Shown piece by piece: positions 36,477 to 47,303 of a stretch of 64,000 bases of DNA (the first letter of the stretch is position 1; every line of letters begins with the position of its first letter). Position numbers and translations under genes: made by a program. The stretch is from Corylus avellana (lineage: Eukaryota > Streptophyta > Magnoliopsida > Fagales > Betulaceae), in NCBI RefSeq assembly GCF_901000735.1, contig NC_081541.1:7061021-7125020 (forward strand), in the 5' to 3' direction. A model generated the notes under the pieces. That model worked only from the letters and a program-made list of their open reading frames with translations. It had not been told where the DNA came from and did no database searches.

Positions 36477-38153
36477 CATCGGACGCATTCATCTTCTTAA
36501 TTAGGGGGAGACTGCCGGGAAAAGTTCTTCAAGGGGCATATATGCAGGTTTCTACTCAATTTACATCCATACTTCCTCGGTACTCAAAATAACCAATTAA
36601 TTAACCACCAGAATCCTCAGTGTTTTACAAGTGGCCAGGAGAATACCAAGCCAAGTTAGAAATTTATTGTATTCTCTCCCATTCATAATTAAATATGCTT
36701 CGCTACAAAAAAAAAATTCCTTCCCATGCATTAATTAATTAACTAGTTGGTCAAGTTTTGTTGGATTGGAATTATCTACCATTAGTTATTTGAATTGTAC
36801 TAATTACGTAATTTTATAGAAATCTTTATCCAGTTTCTCTACGCAAATTTCAACGTTAATTTGCAACTATATTTTGCAGCCAATGAAAGGAGATGACCCA
36901 CAATGATTAATACGAATCACTGGAGAAGCACCTATTAGCTAATGCCCTACTTGATTTAATTTCAACGTTACTAGCTCCCTGAAACATGCATCCCTCTATT
37001 CAACTTCCACAAACAATAACTCCAACCAAATTTTTGTTGCCTCAATCAACAACCCACCTGGAGCGGAACCAGAAGTTTGAGTGAGGGGACCCAAAAAAAA
37101 AAAAAAAAACTAATTTTTAAGGGTCTACGTCATAAAAAAAAAAAAAATATTTAGTTGAATGTTTAAATTTTTAAGCCCCTAATTTTGTGCTAAATTTGCT
37201 TCTGAACTAAATTTAGTTCATAACAAAAAGATAAAATATAAAGGTTTTTTTTTTTAATTTTTTAATTTTTTATTTTAATTATAAAACTTTTAAGGCATGA
37301 AAAATAAGTTTTTCCCTCTTACCTAACCATTTTATTATTATTGGTAGAAAAATAAAATAAACAAGAAGGCAGAAGAAGCCTTTTAAGTTACAAATTTTCA
37401 GAGTCTTTTCACACTATTTGTCTTATTCAAATATAATAAGCAAAAAACAACTGATTTTCACACAGCACAAGAAGTGCAGCCTTTCCCTAGTAGATAAATA
37501 TCATATAATCAACAAAGAAGTGCAGCCTTGTCCCTAATATAATAAACAAAAAATAACTGAGGGGACGAAATAGTAATTCGGAGGGACAAAAAGTGAAATG
37601 TGAAGGGTAAAGTAGAGTTTCAAAAAAGTTTGGGGGGACACTCGCCCCCCTAATAGTGTATGTAGGTCCGCCATTGCGACCCATGGCACATAGGTCATGG
37701 TCATTACAATAAACGAATGTGGCCAACCATATTATTGTCCGATTGGCGTAAAGCCATAAAGGCAACCAGTGGTTCGAAGTTTGGTAGAGGATGGCGGTAG
37801 AGATAGTATCGGATGTGAAATACTACCCCATTTTTGAGAACCATTGCAAGCCTCCATGTTACATGGATGAGCACTAGTTAGTTGGGAACCCTTGTGACGA
37901 AAACTCACCCGGACATGAACTCAAACTGGAGCAATATTACTTGGGTTGATTGGTCCAGAGGTGGGTCGCACCCTACAAGGTTTGAGGGGAAGGAAGTGTG
38001 ACATATGTCTGAAACGTTTCTGAATCGGGTGAGAGATGGCTTTAATTGTATTTAATATTTATAATGGTAGCACCGCCACAATTTGCTTCGTTTTCGCGAG
38101 GAAGTTTGAAGCAAACACTCTAGAGCCTTTGCTAAGGATAGCTCCAACACTGT
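36477..38153 (+). pseudogene. Decayed copy of the GT14-like glycosyltransferase gene
   Basis: The segment matches the gene at 28.3 kb from the middle of exon 1 (GGACGCATTCATCTTCTTAA, GAAAAGTTCTTCAAGGGGCA) through the intron (TAGAAATTTATTGTATTCTC) and much of exon 2 (CTAGAGCCTTTGCTAAGGAT). Retention of intron sequence shows duplication at DNA level rather than retrotransposition. Frames are broken by many small indels and by a hAT-like insertion at 37058. The first part of exon 1, including the membrane anchor, is missing. Confidence 0.85.
37058..37676. mobile_element. Non-autonomous hAT-like element inside the glycosyltransferase pseudogene
   Basis: The 619-bp insert begins CTGGAGCGGAACCAGAA and ends TAGGTCCGCCATTG, inverse-complementary at about 10 bases. 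The 8-bp flanks CAACCCAC (37050-37057) and CGACCCAT (37677-37684) correspond to one CGACCCAC in the intact paralogue. The 8-bp duplication fits hAT. It has no transposase. Confidence 0.65.
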
Positions 38154-38461
38154 ATGGCCGAAAAACATGTCGCACATTGGGAGAAAATGATGAATATCAC
38201 CACAATTTGCTTCCTTTTACCATGCATGGCACATTCGCGCGCACTGAGGGCATGTGGAGATAGTGGAGCACTTTCCCACTTGGTCTGCCTCTTATATATA
38301 AATCCTTTTTTTTCTTTTTTTTGATGAATCCTCTTTTAAATCATTTAGCCACAATAATAAATCATTTGTATGTACCACGATCACACTGTAAGGTCCTGAA
38401 AATAATTAATTAATTAATTTTTTTTTCAGCTCTAATACTACATTAAATAACTACTTATTCT

Positions 38462-39646
38462 TTTTATTTTTATTTTTTGTTTTTTGTTTTTTTTTTTAGA
38501 AAAATATAACATTTCATTCAATAATACCACGAGCATAAAGCTCTTACATCATAGAACAAAGCTCTGAAGCAACCATAGCATAAAGCTATAAGATTACCAG
38601 GTTTAGTACAAGATTTGACACCAATCCGCTAACTCATGACTAAAATCAGATTTAATATTAGATCTGTGACAGACAGACTCAACCAAATGCATGGATAGCA
38701 ATTATTCCTCGACCCTGAGAGCGGAAAGACTATCATGCCGAAACTTTTCCTCCTCGACCCGAAGGCCAGGATAAAGATTACATCCACAATCCAAAGGCCT
38801 GGACCAAAACTAATTAATCCAAAGGCGACAAAGATCGAGTGAGAGGGGAAAGAGCCTTATTACAAACCGAATAAAACATGGAAATTAAACGATACAGGGA
38901 AAAAACACACGCCAAAACACAAATACATCTTAAAGAAGCAACAAAATAGGGAAATAAAAAAGAAAAAAAAAAAAAGCACACTCCGATCACGCACACGCCG
39001 GGAACTGAAAACCGAAGGGGCGTTGGAAGCTCATCGTGGCGGGGACGCGTCAAAAGGCCCAATAGTGGATGGTGGGCAGCGAACAGGCGCAGAAGACCGG
39101 CAAAGCAGGACCTGAAAACAACCACAAACAAGAAAAAAAAGAAAAAAACAACAAGGAGCCACCAAAATAGGAAAAAAACAGGGAAAATGAGCACAAATTG
39201 GGAAGACGGTAGCCGGAAGGGAGTTGGACCCATGCAGACCTGAAACCGCCGCTAAGGGGGCGTGCGAGCTCGACGCGGTGGGGACGCATGAAAGAAAACC
39301 CTAATAGCGGGCAGTGAAGCGGCGACATAGGTTGGCGGAGACCACAGACAAAATCCGAACCCACAAAGAGCCAAAACAAGGCCAAGGAGCCCGCTGCAGA
39401 AAATGAAGGCGGGGGAAGAAAAGCGGCAGGGAATGGGCAAAAAGGGAGAAAAACGGAGGGGGAAAGGAGCAGCAAGGAAGGGGAAGAGAGGAGGGACCGG
39501 GGCTAGGGCATCAGGTAAATAGCTAAGACCGGAGTGAGGAAGGACGAGGGGGGAGGGAAGGCTGCCAAACGGCCAACCCTCCTCCCCTATGTGGCTGAAA
39601 GGGTTTCGCTTTCTCTCTGGCGGCTAGAGAGAAAAGAGACGGCTAG
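38462..39646 (-). mobile_element. Non-autonomous LINE-like retroposon, full length, 17-bp target duplication
   Basis: A 1,185-bp insert lies between perfect copies of AAATAACTACTTATTCT (38445-38461 and 39647-39663). On the minus strand it begins CTAGCCGTCTCTTTTCTC, has a GC-rich body, and ends GAATGAAATGTTATATTTTT followed by an A-rich tail. Two diverged copies of a block (about 39013-39130 and 39245-39370) repeat within it. It encodes no reverse transcriptase; its long minus-strand frames are leucine/phenylalanine-rich and match nothing I know. Confidence 0.8.
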
Positions 39647-39919
39647 AAATAACTACTTATTCTAAAAGCTTAAGATAAGCAATGATAAATTAAATAATTA
39701 AATAAATATTTTAACACCCTCTTATTTAAGGGGTTAAACTCTCTTTTAATAAGAATATTTAATTGAAATAGGAGGTGAATTATGAAGATATGATTCAAAC
39801 TTAAGACAATCATTGTTTATTTTAAAAGTTTGAGCCAATAAAAAATAATGAATTTAATTATTTAAATTAAGAATTTAACATTTCCAAACAAGGGTGGAGA
39901 AAACCCAAGAGATTATCCA

Positions 39920-40028
39920 TTTTTTTTTTTTTACATGTCCATACAATGAAAGAAGAAGAGGGGATTCAAACTTGTGACCATCGCTTCATGATGTGTGGCA
40001 TATAGCCGATTGAGCTATCCCTTAGGGA
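39920..40028 (-). mobile_element. tRNA-derived SINE (same family as 9.2 kb)
   Basis: On the minus strand: a head with ATAGCTCAATCGGCTATA (A-box-like), a B-box-like GTTTGAATCCCC, and the tail GGACATGTAAAAAAAAAAA. The flanks CAAGAGATTATCCA (39906-39919) and CAAGTAATCATCCA (40029-40042) match at 11 of 14 positions, so this is an older insertion than the one at 9.2 kb. Confidence 0.7.
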
Positions 40029-40042
40029 CAAGTAATCATCCA

Positions 40043-42432
40043 ATTGGTTGCAATATATGTCTAATCTCAAACCGGCCGCCTTAAGTGTGGGGGAAGAAAA
40101 TTAAATACCACTTCATTATAGTGGACAGTCCTGACTGTGTGATTGGGGAGTAAAAAGCATTATAATATTTTAAAACTAAAATAATGGGGAGCATAAGGAA
40201 AAATATTTGACATTTAATTGAGCACAATCCTATGATTTACTTGGACATTAATGATGTTAAATGGGTCCATCAGGCACAGTGTGAGATTACAAGCCCCATT
40301 CCATGCATCCGCAGCCTCCTTTATTTGAAAAAGCATTAATCTCAAATGGAACATGTGATATCAAGTTAATGACGGCTCCTCCACTTTAGAATGGGAGAAT
40401 ATTCTTATCACACCAGGATACCTATTATGTCATATTCATGATAATCTTTTTCTTTTTAGTAAAATTATAATCCTCATTTTAATGTTGAATTTTGAAAAGA
40501 AAGAATAAATAAATAAATTGAGGAATTAAGGTAGATAATCTACTATATACTTTGATTTATTATGTTTTTTTTGGTTGAGCTAGAAGTGGATCTCGTAAAA
40601 TGCTATCCAAATTCATCGAACCCCTCCGAATTCAAACGAAATAAACAGATACTCATGAGCTACTTTTCTCCCCGAAAATTAAGGTACATGTGTCAATTTA
40701 ATTGGTTTGTTAACTTTGTTGGGATCCACTTGACATGACTAGCTAATTGACCTGAGTTTTTTTTTTTTTGAGCGTTTTGTTTTATTATTTACGGTACCAA
40801 TCTATAAAGTCTTTTCGTATTGACTAGAAAAAAAAAAAAAATACACAAGTCTTTAAGTTTTATTTATTTATTATAATGTTTTAGTAATATTTTATTAGTT
40901 ATAATAATCACTTAAATCAAATGACACCATCTGTTTAATAATTATTTATTATTTATAGTATGATCAATATAAGTCTTTAGATTTTATCTATTTATCTGTG
41001 CATTATTTTATTACTAATTTAAATGAAATGACACCGTATGATATACTTCAAAACCGCCCCTAGTTCCATCCTTGATTATTGCTATCATAAATTATTACAA
41101 GAAAAATGTTAAAAATAAATAAAATCAACGGGTCAAAACCCTCGCCGTCTTGGCCCAAATATCACGTTCGTCAATCGTCGTGCATGCCTTTTCGTTTTGT
41201 TTTGTTTTTTTTTTTTCTATGTGAATAATCATGTCGACAAACGCGGGAGATTGAACCTGAAAAGTATTATTTGTTGACTGAAGTGAAAAGAAACAAAAGA
41301 AGGTTCAAAAAGAGAAAGAAAGCAAAGAGACGGGTGCGAAATTGGTAGTGATTTTCAAATACCGTTAAGGCGAGGGATCAATCAGTTAATTCTCTTTCCA
41401 TGCATAGAAAGTGTAGACATCAAAACGGCAGCTGCAGCAATCCCATGCAAAATTCTCGTTTGCACGGTCAAACTTGTCTTCTAAGGAATGGGGAGCCTAG
41501 TGGGTTCTCAACACGTGGGTGTTTCATGTTTGCCGTTTGATTATCCACAGCATTTGAATGTCATAAAATCAATATGAGAAAGTTAGGAGCCATGGACACG
41601 GAAACTACGTAACGTTTCTTTTCTTATAATGAGGAGGATTAATAACTGGCGGCCAAGGTTAACTGAGACTTTTTGTTTCCTACATAACACAAAAATGTCA
41701 AAGTCCACAAGAAACGCCTAACGTCGTTTGGTCCCAAAGAGACGCCAACACGGCACCAAAATTAAAGCCGGGTGCTTTTTAGTAAAGAATTGCTTCTTCC
41801 AACAATCTTGCTATTACTAATGTGTTGGCAAATGAATTAGATTTAAGAGTCTCTTTGGAAAGCAAGGATAGTATTGGAACCAGCAAAAAGATTGTCAAAA
41901 GTGGCAGGCAAGTGATATGGTTATCATGGAGAAAGGGAAACAGGAGTGAAACTGCCGGGGAAGGGTGGAAGAGTCTTAATCGACGGTCTAGAAGGCCACC
42001 AGCTAGCAACATCTATCTAGATAGCTCTTGTCGTATTCGCACTGATTTAAGACAGACGCATAGACTTGACCCAGCCATTCTTCTTTCTCTCTATCTCCTC
42101 TCTCTCTCTCTCAATCTCTCTCTCCACAATTTCAGCTTCCATATTTCTGGATTTTTTTCTTCTTTAAGTTGTTTGTATTTCAGATTTCTGTTTTTGTTAT
42201 AATCACTGCATATTCTTTTATTTTATTGTAGTTTATGATCAGAAAATTTAATTTATCACTACTTTTCTGCTAATATCTACAGAAAAGCTGATAGAGATAT
42301 ACCTAACAAACTCATTATTTTTTTCTATATTTCTTCTCTTAAAAGAAAAGAACCCTCTGCATAAAAAAAGGAGTTGAACTTCTTCCAATTGAGCAATTGA
42401 GCTTTCCAGAAAATAATACTTTCTCTTCCAAC
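40043..42432. other. Intergenic DNA and promoter of the second glycosyltransferase gene
   Basis: AT-rich DNA without supported genes up to about 41.3 kb, then less AT-rich sequence. A CT-rich tract at about 42084-42124 probably belongs to the 5' UTR. Confidence 0.4.
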
Positions 42433-43866
42433 ATGAAGGCTCCAACCCAGAACAGAGTACCCTCTGTTTCTAAGTTCTTTAATGTCCAGTTACACCTACA
42501 CAACATCCTTTCTTATTTCCTCCTCTTTGCATGCGGTTTAACCTTTGGGGTAATACTTAGTTTCTACCTCAAAGACTTCTCCTTTAATTTGCAACTCACC
42601 CACTTCTCGTTTTCTGCTAATTCACGATCATCACCATCATCGCAATTGCTAGAGCCAAATTTGAAGGCCGAACATGTTCGCATAGGATTGACAGAGTACC
42701 TAAAGCCGCCTAAAGCTATGCATGACATGAATGAAGAGGAACTGCTATGGAGAGCTTCAACGGTTTCCCGGATTCCCAAGTATCCATTTGATCGAGTTCC
42801 CAAGGTTGCTTTCTTGTTCTTGACAAAGGGACCTGTGTTTATGGCTCCTCTGTGGGAGAAATTCTTCAAGGGCCATGAAGGGTTGTACTCAATTTACGTG
42901 CACTCAAATCCATCCTACAACGGATCAGATCCTGAAAGTCCAGTATTTCACGGCCGAAGAATTCCTAGTCGGGTTAGTTGTTCTAGCTCATTAGCAAATT
43001 GCCTAAAACAATGTAGTCTAGCCCTATTTATTCTCTATGTCATTATTTACTTGAATTCAAATTTTGATAAAAGTTAAAAATATCTTATTTCTTCTGCCCT
43101 TGAAGCTGAAAATATCTAAAAAGTCAGCTATAAGGTTGATGTGTATAAAGGGGCCGCATCCTCTGTTTTAACAAACTTTTTAACTAATCATCGATCTTTT
43201 TTTTGTAATTATATGATGCAGGAAGTTGAATGGGGTAAGGTGAACATGATTGAGGCTGAGCGCCGCCTGCTAGCCAATGCCCTTCTCGATCTCTCCAACC
43301 AGCGTTTTGTTCTTCTCTCTGAGTCCTGTATTCCTCTGTTCAACTTCTCCACCATATATTCTTACCTCATCAACTCCACCCAAAATTTTGTAATGGCTTT
43401 CGATGAGCCCAGCTCTGTCGGACGTGGGCGATACAATTCCCACATGTACCCGGCGATCAAGATCCAGCAATGGAGGAAGGGGTCCCAATGGTTCGAGATG
43501 GATCGAGAGCTTGCCGTTGAAGTCGTCTCCGATCAAAAGTATTTCCCGATTTTTCAAAAGCATTGCCGCGGCTCGTGTTATGCCGACGAACATTACTTGC
43601 CGACATTTGTGAGCATCAAGTTCTGGGAGACGAATTCAAACAGGAGTTTGACTTGGGTTGACTGGTCAAAGGGTGGGGCGCACCCGGCTAAGTTTTTGAG
43701 AACAGATGTTACCGTTGAGGCCTTGAAGAGGTTGAGGAGTGGGAGCAAGTGCAAGTACAGAGGAAATACCACAAACATTTGCTTCTTGTTTGCCCGGAAG
43801 TTCTCCCCTGGTGCTTTGGATAGGCTTTTGAGGTTTGCACCAAAGCTCATGCAATTCAACAGGTAG
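42433..43866 (+). CDS. GT14-like (BC10-type) glycosyltransferase, second intact paralogue
   Basis: Exons 42433-42972 and 43222-43866 (GT-AG, phase 0) give 394 aa. It has the same intron position and motif order as the gene at 28.3 kb: [105 protein letters not shown] and [16 protein letters not shown]. The membrane segment is at about residues 25-46. The frame can be extended upstream only through a non-ATG codon, so MKAPTQNR is the start. The two paralogues differ throughout, pointing to an old tandem duplication. A Golgi-lumen glycosyltransferase is the family expectation; the substrate is unknown. Confidence 0.92.
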
Positions 43867-44635
43867 CTTTAGAAACACTTGATATATATATATATAAGTT
43901 ATATAACCATTCGTTATTCAACTGTAATAATTTTGTTTATTTCCTTTAAAAATTTCTCAATCTTCTTGAGGCCCACTTGCTGGTTCTAAACGCTTGCGTT
44001 TTGGATGGGACTCTAAAAAGTTGTACGACGCCCATCCGGCATGTTACTTCCACCAATTGAAACAAACTTTGTCCAACAATGATATGATCATCATTGGCAG
44101 CTTTCACATCCTCATTCAAATAATCAAAATTTCATAATTTCGCATAAGCAAATTAATAAACGCTTGTGATTTCTTCTAATCCAAGTAAGGGTTTAAAGAA
44201 ACTTGTAAGAAACTGTTGAAAAATTGAACATATATATAGTGTATCATCCACAAATGATGGCTTAGCTTTACCATATAGAAAGTAGGCTATCAAATCCAAA
44301 TTCAATTTTGTGTAATGGGTCCTCATCAATCATTCAAGAATGAGCTAATTATACATCTCTCATTGGAGCCATATCATGCATGCTAGACATCATAATGAAG
44401 CAAATTGCATTAGGCCTTGGAAAACACAAAGCCAAAATTAGCTAATTTCTATTACGGAGCCTAAGCGCTCACAAACTCAGTATTAGATCATTCCCAATTC
44501 CTTTAATTAGAAAACCAAAAAAATAAAAAGAGGGGAAAAAATTTAGAATGCCGATAAACAATACAAAACCCATGATTTACAGATACAGCCCAATAGTTGT
44601 AGTTTATCACATATAAACTCCTCTCCAAAAAATTA
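43867..44635. other. Convergent intergenic region
   Basis: Lies between the 3' ends of the plus-strand glycosyltransferase and the minus-strand LRR kinase. AT-rich and presumably holding both 3' UTRs. No ORF is supported. Confidence 0.5.
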
Positions 44636-47303
44636 CTACTGGCTCGCTTCGCACGTGTCCTCGGACAAGGAAGGTGACTCGGACACGGAATCCAAGCTGT
44701 CATGACACGGCGACGTCTCGACCCCACGTATCTCCTCGATCATCTTGACTACGTGGCACATCTTGGGCCGCTGATCAGGGGAGGCCGCAGTACAAGACAT
44801 GGCAACCTGCAACAGTCCCACCATCTCCTCCTCAATATCCTTGTACCTCATCAGCTCCAAATCGAAAACCTCAGCCGTCCATTCCTCTCTCACCACGGAC
44901 TGGACCCACCTCGGAAGGTCCACGACCCCACCACCGTAACCGCCCCCGGTCCCAGCGCTGTCCACCACGGAAGGGCATTTCCCCGTGAGCAGCTCCAGGA
45001 GAAGGACACCAAAGGAGTACACGTCGGATTTCTGGGTGAGTTTCCGACCGTCCATTGATTCGGGAGCACGGTAGCCGTTGGCTCGTGGGGCCGTCAAGGC
45101 GGGGGCGGCGAAGACGGAGAGTCCGAAGTCGGAGACGCGTGCGTTCCCTGTTCTGTCGAGGAGGATGTTGGTGGATTTGATGTTAGCGTGAGTGAGCCTA
45201 AGAGACTTGCATGAGCTGTGAATAAAGGCTAGCCCTCGAGCCGCTCCGGCTGCAATTTTTAACCTCGTGGTCCAGTCCAATGGGGTTCGCCCAGGTCCTC
45301 GATTGCCTGTCACCAATATGAACAGCCCCTTAATTTCAATGGAATTACGGATTAGACACTAAAAGAAATATTTAATCGGACCTAGGTCGTGGGGAATGAT
45401 GTGGTCAAATGCTAACATGGTTTAGGCTACATAGCTCTCACGCACTGGCAGGAAAAGAACAAAAAGGAAAAGGGAACCAACCAAACCAAACAAAGCACAA
45501 AAAGTTTCACTCACTATCCCCAGGTACGACAGCCTGGCGGACCTCGCATTTCTGCAAGCTCCATTCAAACGGTCCAAGTTCATCCAAATAACTGCACCTA
45601 AAACCCTATTGGGGCCAACGACTACCTTATCTTTGATTCACATGCCCCCACGTGTACCATTCTGATCACCAACCCGAACTAATCCTAACCATAGCGCCAC
45701 CACCACCGGGTTCACAATTGAATGCTTGTTCTAAAATCAGAGGTATTTGATAAAATACTAAATTAGAATAACGGCTGGTTGCATAGAAATGGCAGGAAAA
45801 TTGATGCAAAGCGAAACTCTTGGAAATCAATGAACACAAATATCTAACTTAACTAGCGGAATGACTAATCTGCCTACTTTCTTGGCAAACAAACAGAATT
45901 AAACAAGGGAAGAAAAAAGAGAATGCAAATGCAAAAAACGGAAACATACCGTGAAGAAGCCAAAACAAGCTGGCGTTGGGCATGTAATCGTAGACCAACA
46001 GCTTCTCCTCCCTGGCGAAGTAGTAAGCCCTAAGACTGACCACATTAGGATGCCTGAGCCGACCCAACAACTCCATGTGCTGCTCAAACTCTCTCTTCCC
46101 TCCCACGCTCGCGTCCTTCAGCCTCTTCACCGCCACCACATTCCCGTCATCCAGCACCGCCTTGTACGCCGTCCCGAACCCACCTTTTCCCAGCATCTCC
46201 GCCGAGGCCCGAAGCAGGTCCTCCAGCTCGAACCGCTTCACCCCCTCGAAGAACACCATTCGGCCCCTCTCGAACCCGGGCTGCGCCGTGTACGGGCTCG
46301 ACGAATACACGATCTTCTCGCTCTCCAGGAGCTTCGACCGCTTGCCGTCCCGCATTTTGGTCGCGTAGCTTCGCCAGAAGTAACAGTAGAGGACGAGGGA
46401 GACCACGGCCAGGACAAACACATCGCCGAGGATTATGGCGATTAGAGCTACTGGGCTTAACTTGGACGTTCGAGCGTGGTGATTGTTGGCCGATTTGGAC
46501 GGTATAGAGCTTGAAGGGAGTGAGCTCGGTGACGATGCTACTATGGTGGTTGGGTTAGTAGCCGGCATTAACGGAGAGGCAATGGCTCCGTCGGATCCGG
46601 GTCTGGTTGGGTCGGTCGAAATATTATTGCATTTTTGCATCGGCGACCCACAGAGAGCATGGTTCTGAGCAAAAGCGGACTCGGGGAAACCCGATAGGGA
46701 TCTGGGTACTTCACCGGAGAGCTGGTTGCCGGAAACGTTGAAATCCTGCAGATTCAGGAGGTTTAGGCCGGAAATCGATCCGGAAAACCGGTTCTCCTCG
46801 AGCCGAAGGGTGAGGAGGCGGGTCAAACCATTAATCTTCACCGGAATCTCGCCGGACAAGTTGTTATGCGACAGATCAAGGCGGTAAAGCCGGGAGAGAG
46901 TAGGTACTGACGGCGGGAACTCGCCGGAGAAGTCGTTGCCGGAGAGGAAGAGAAGCTTGAGACCCGTGAGGTTGGAGAGGTCGGGAATAGGACCGGAGAG
47001 GCGGTTACGCTTGAGGCTGAGAACTCGGAGCTGAGTCAGAGCGGTTAAGGGCTCGAACGAGCCGCGGAGATCCAGGTCTTCGAGGACGAGCCGCGAGACT
47101 CGGTTGTGGAGACAGGAGACGCCGGACCAGCCGCATGGGTTGGAGGTTGAGTTCCAGGACGTAAGCTTGTTGGCTGTGTCCGAGGCGGCTTTGAAAGCCG
47201 ATAGAGCTTCCAAATCTGAGTTTGCATAAGCTTTAGAGTGAAACAAGTGAAGGATGAAGAGGCAGGTAGTGAAATGTGCAACAATGATAATGGGTTTCAC
47301 CAT
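44636..47303 (-). CDS. LRR receptor-like (pseudo)kinase, At1g68400 type
   Basis: Exons 47303-45950 and 45306-44636 join in phase 1 (LLHG then NRGPGRTPLDW) and give 674 aa. Order: a signal peptide (about 1-27); an N-terminal cap ending NPCGWSGVSC; about five LRRs (LRVLSLKRNRLSGPIPDLSN, LDLSHNNLSGEIP); a Ser/Pro-rich stalk; a membrane helix (about 280-310); and a kinase domain with LGKGGFGTAYKAV and VAVKRLKD. The catalytic loop reads LTHANIKSTNILL, with Asn in place of the HRD aspartate, though SDFGLS is kept. This is usual for the LRR-III subfamily, annotated as probably inactive kinases that signal by binding. The single intron lies inside the kinase, as in relatives. The 5' flank is GA-rich. 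Confidence 0.93.

Noticed and set aside
39050..39475. 141-codon minus-strand frame, Leu/Phe/Pro rich
   Set aside because: It lies wholly inside the retroposon 38462-39646 and resembles no protein family; probably chance reading of a GC-rich body.
42397..42432. Upstream extension of the second glycosyltransferase frame
   Set aside because: The extension begins at TTG, not ATG; the first ATG is at 42433.
45951..46445. 164-codon plus-strand frame inside the LRR kinase gene
   Set aside because: Antisense shadow of the GC-rich kinase exon.
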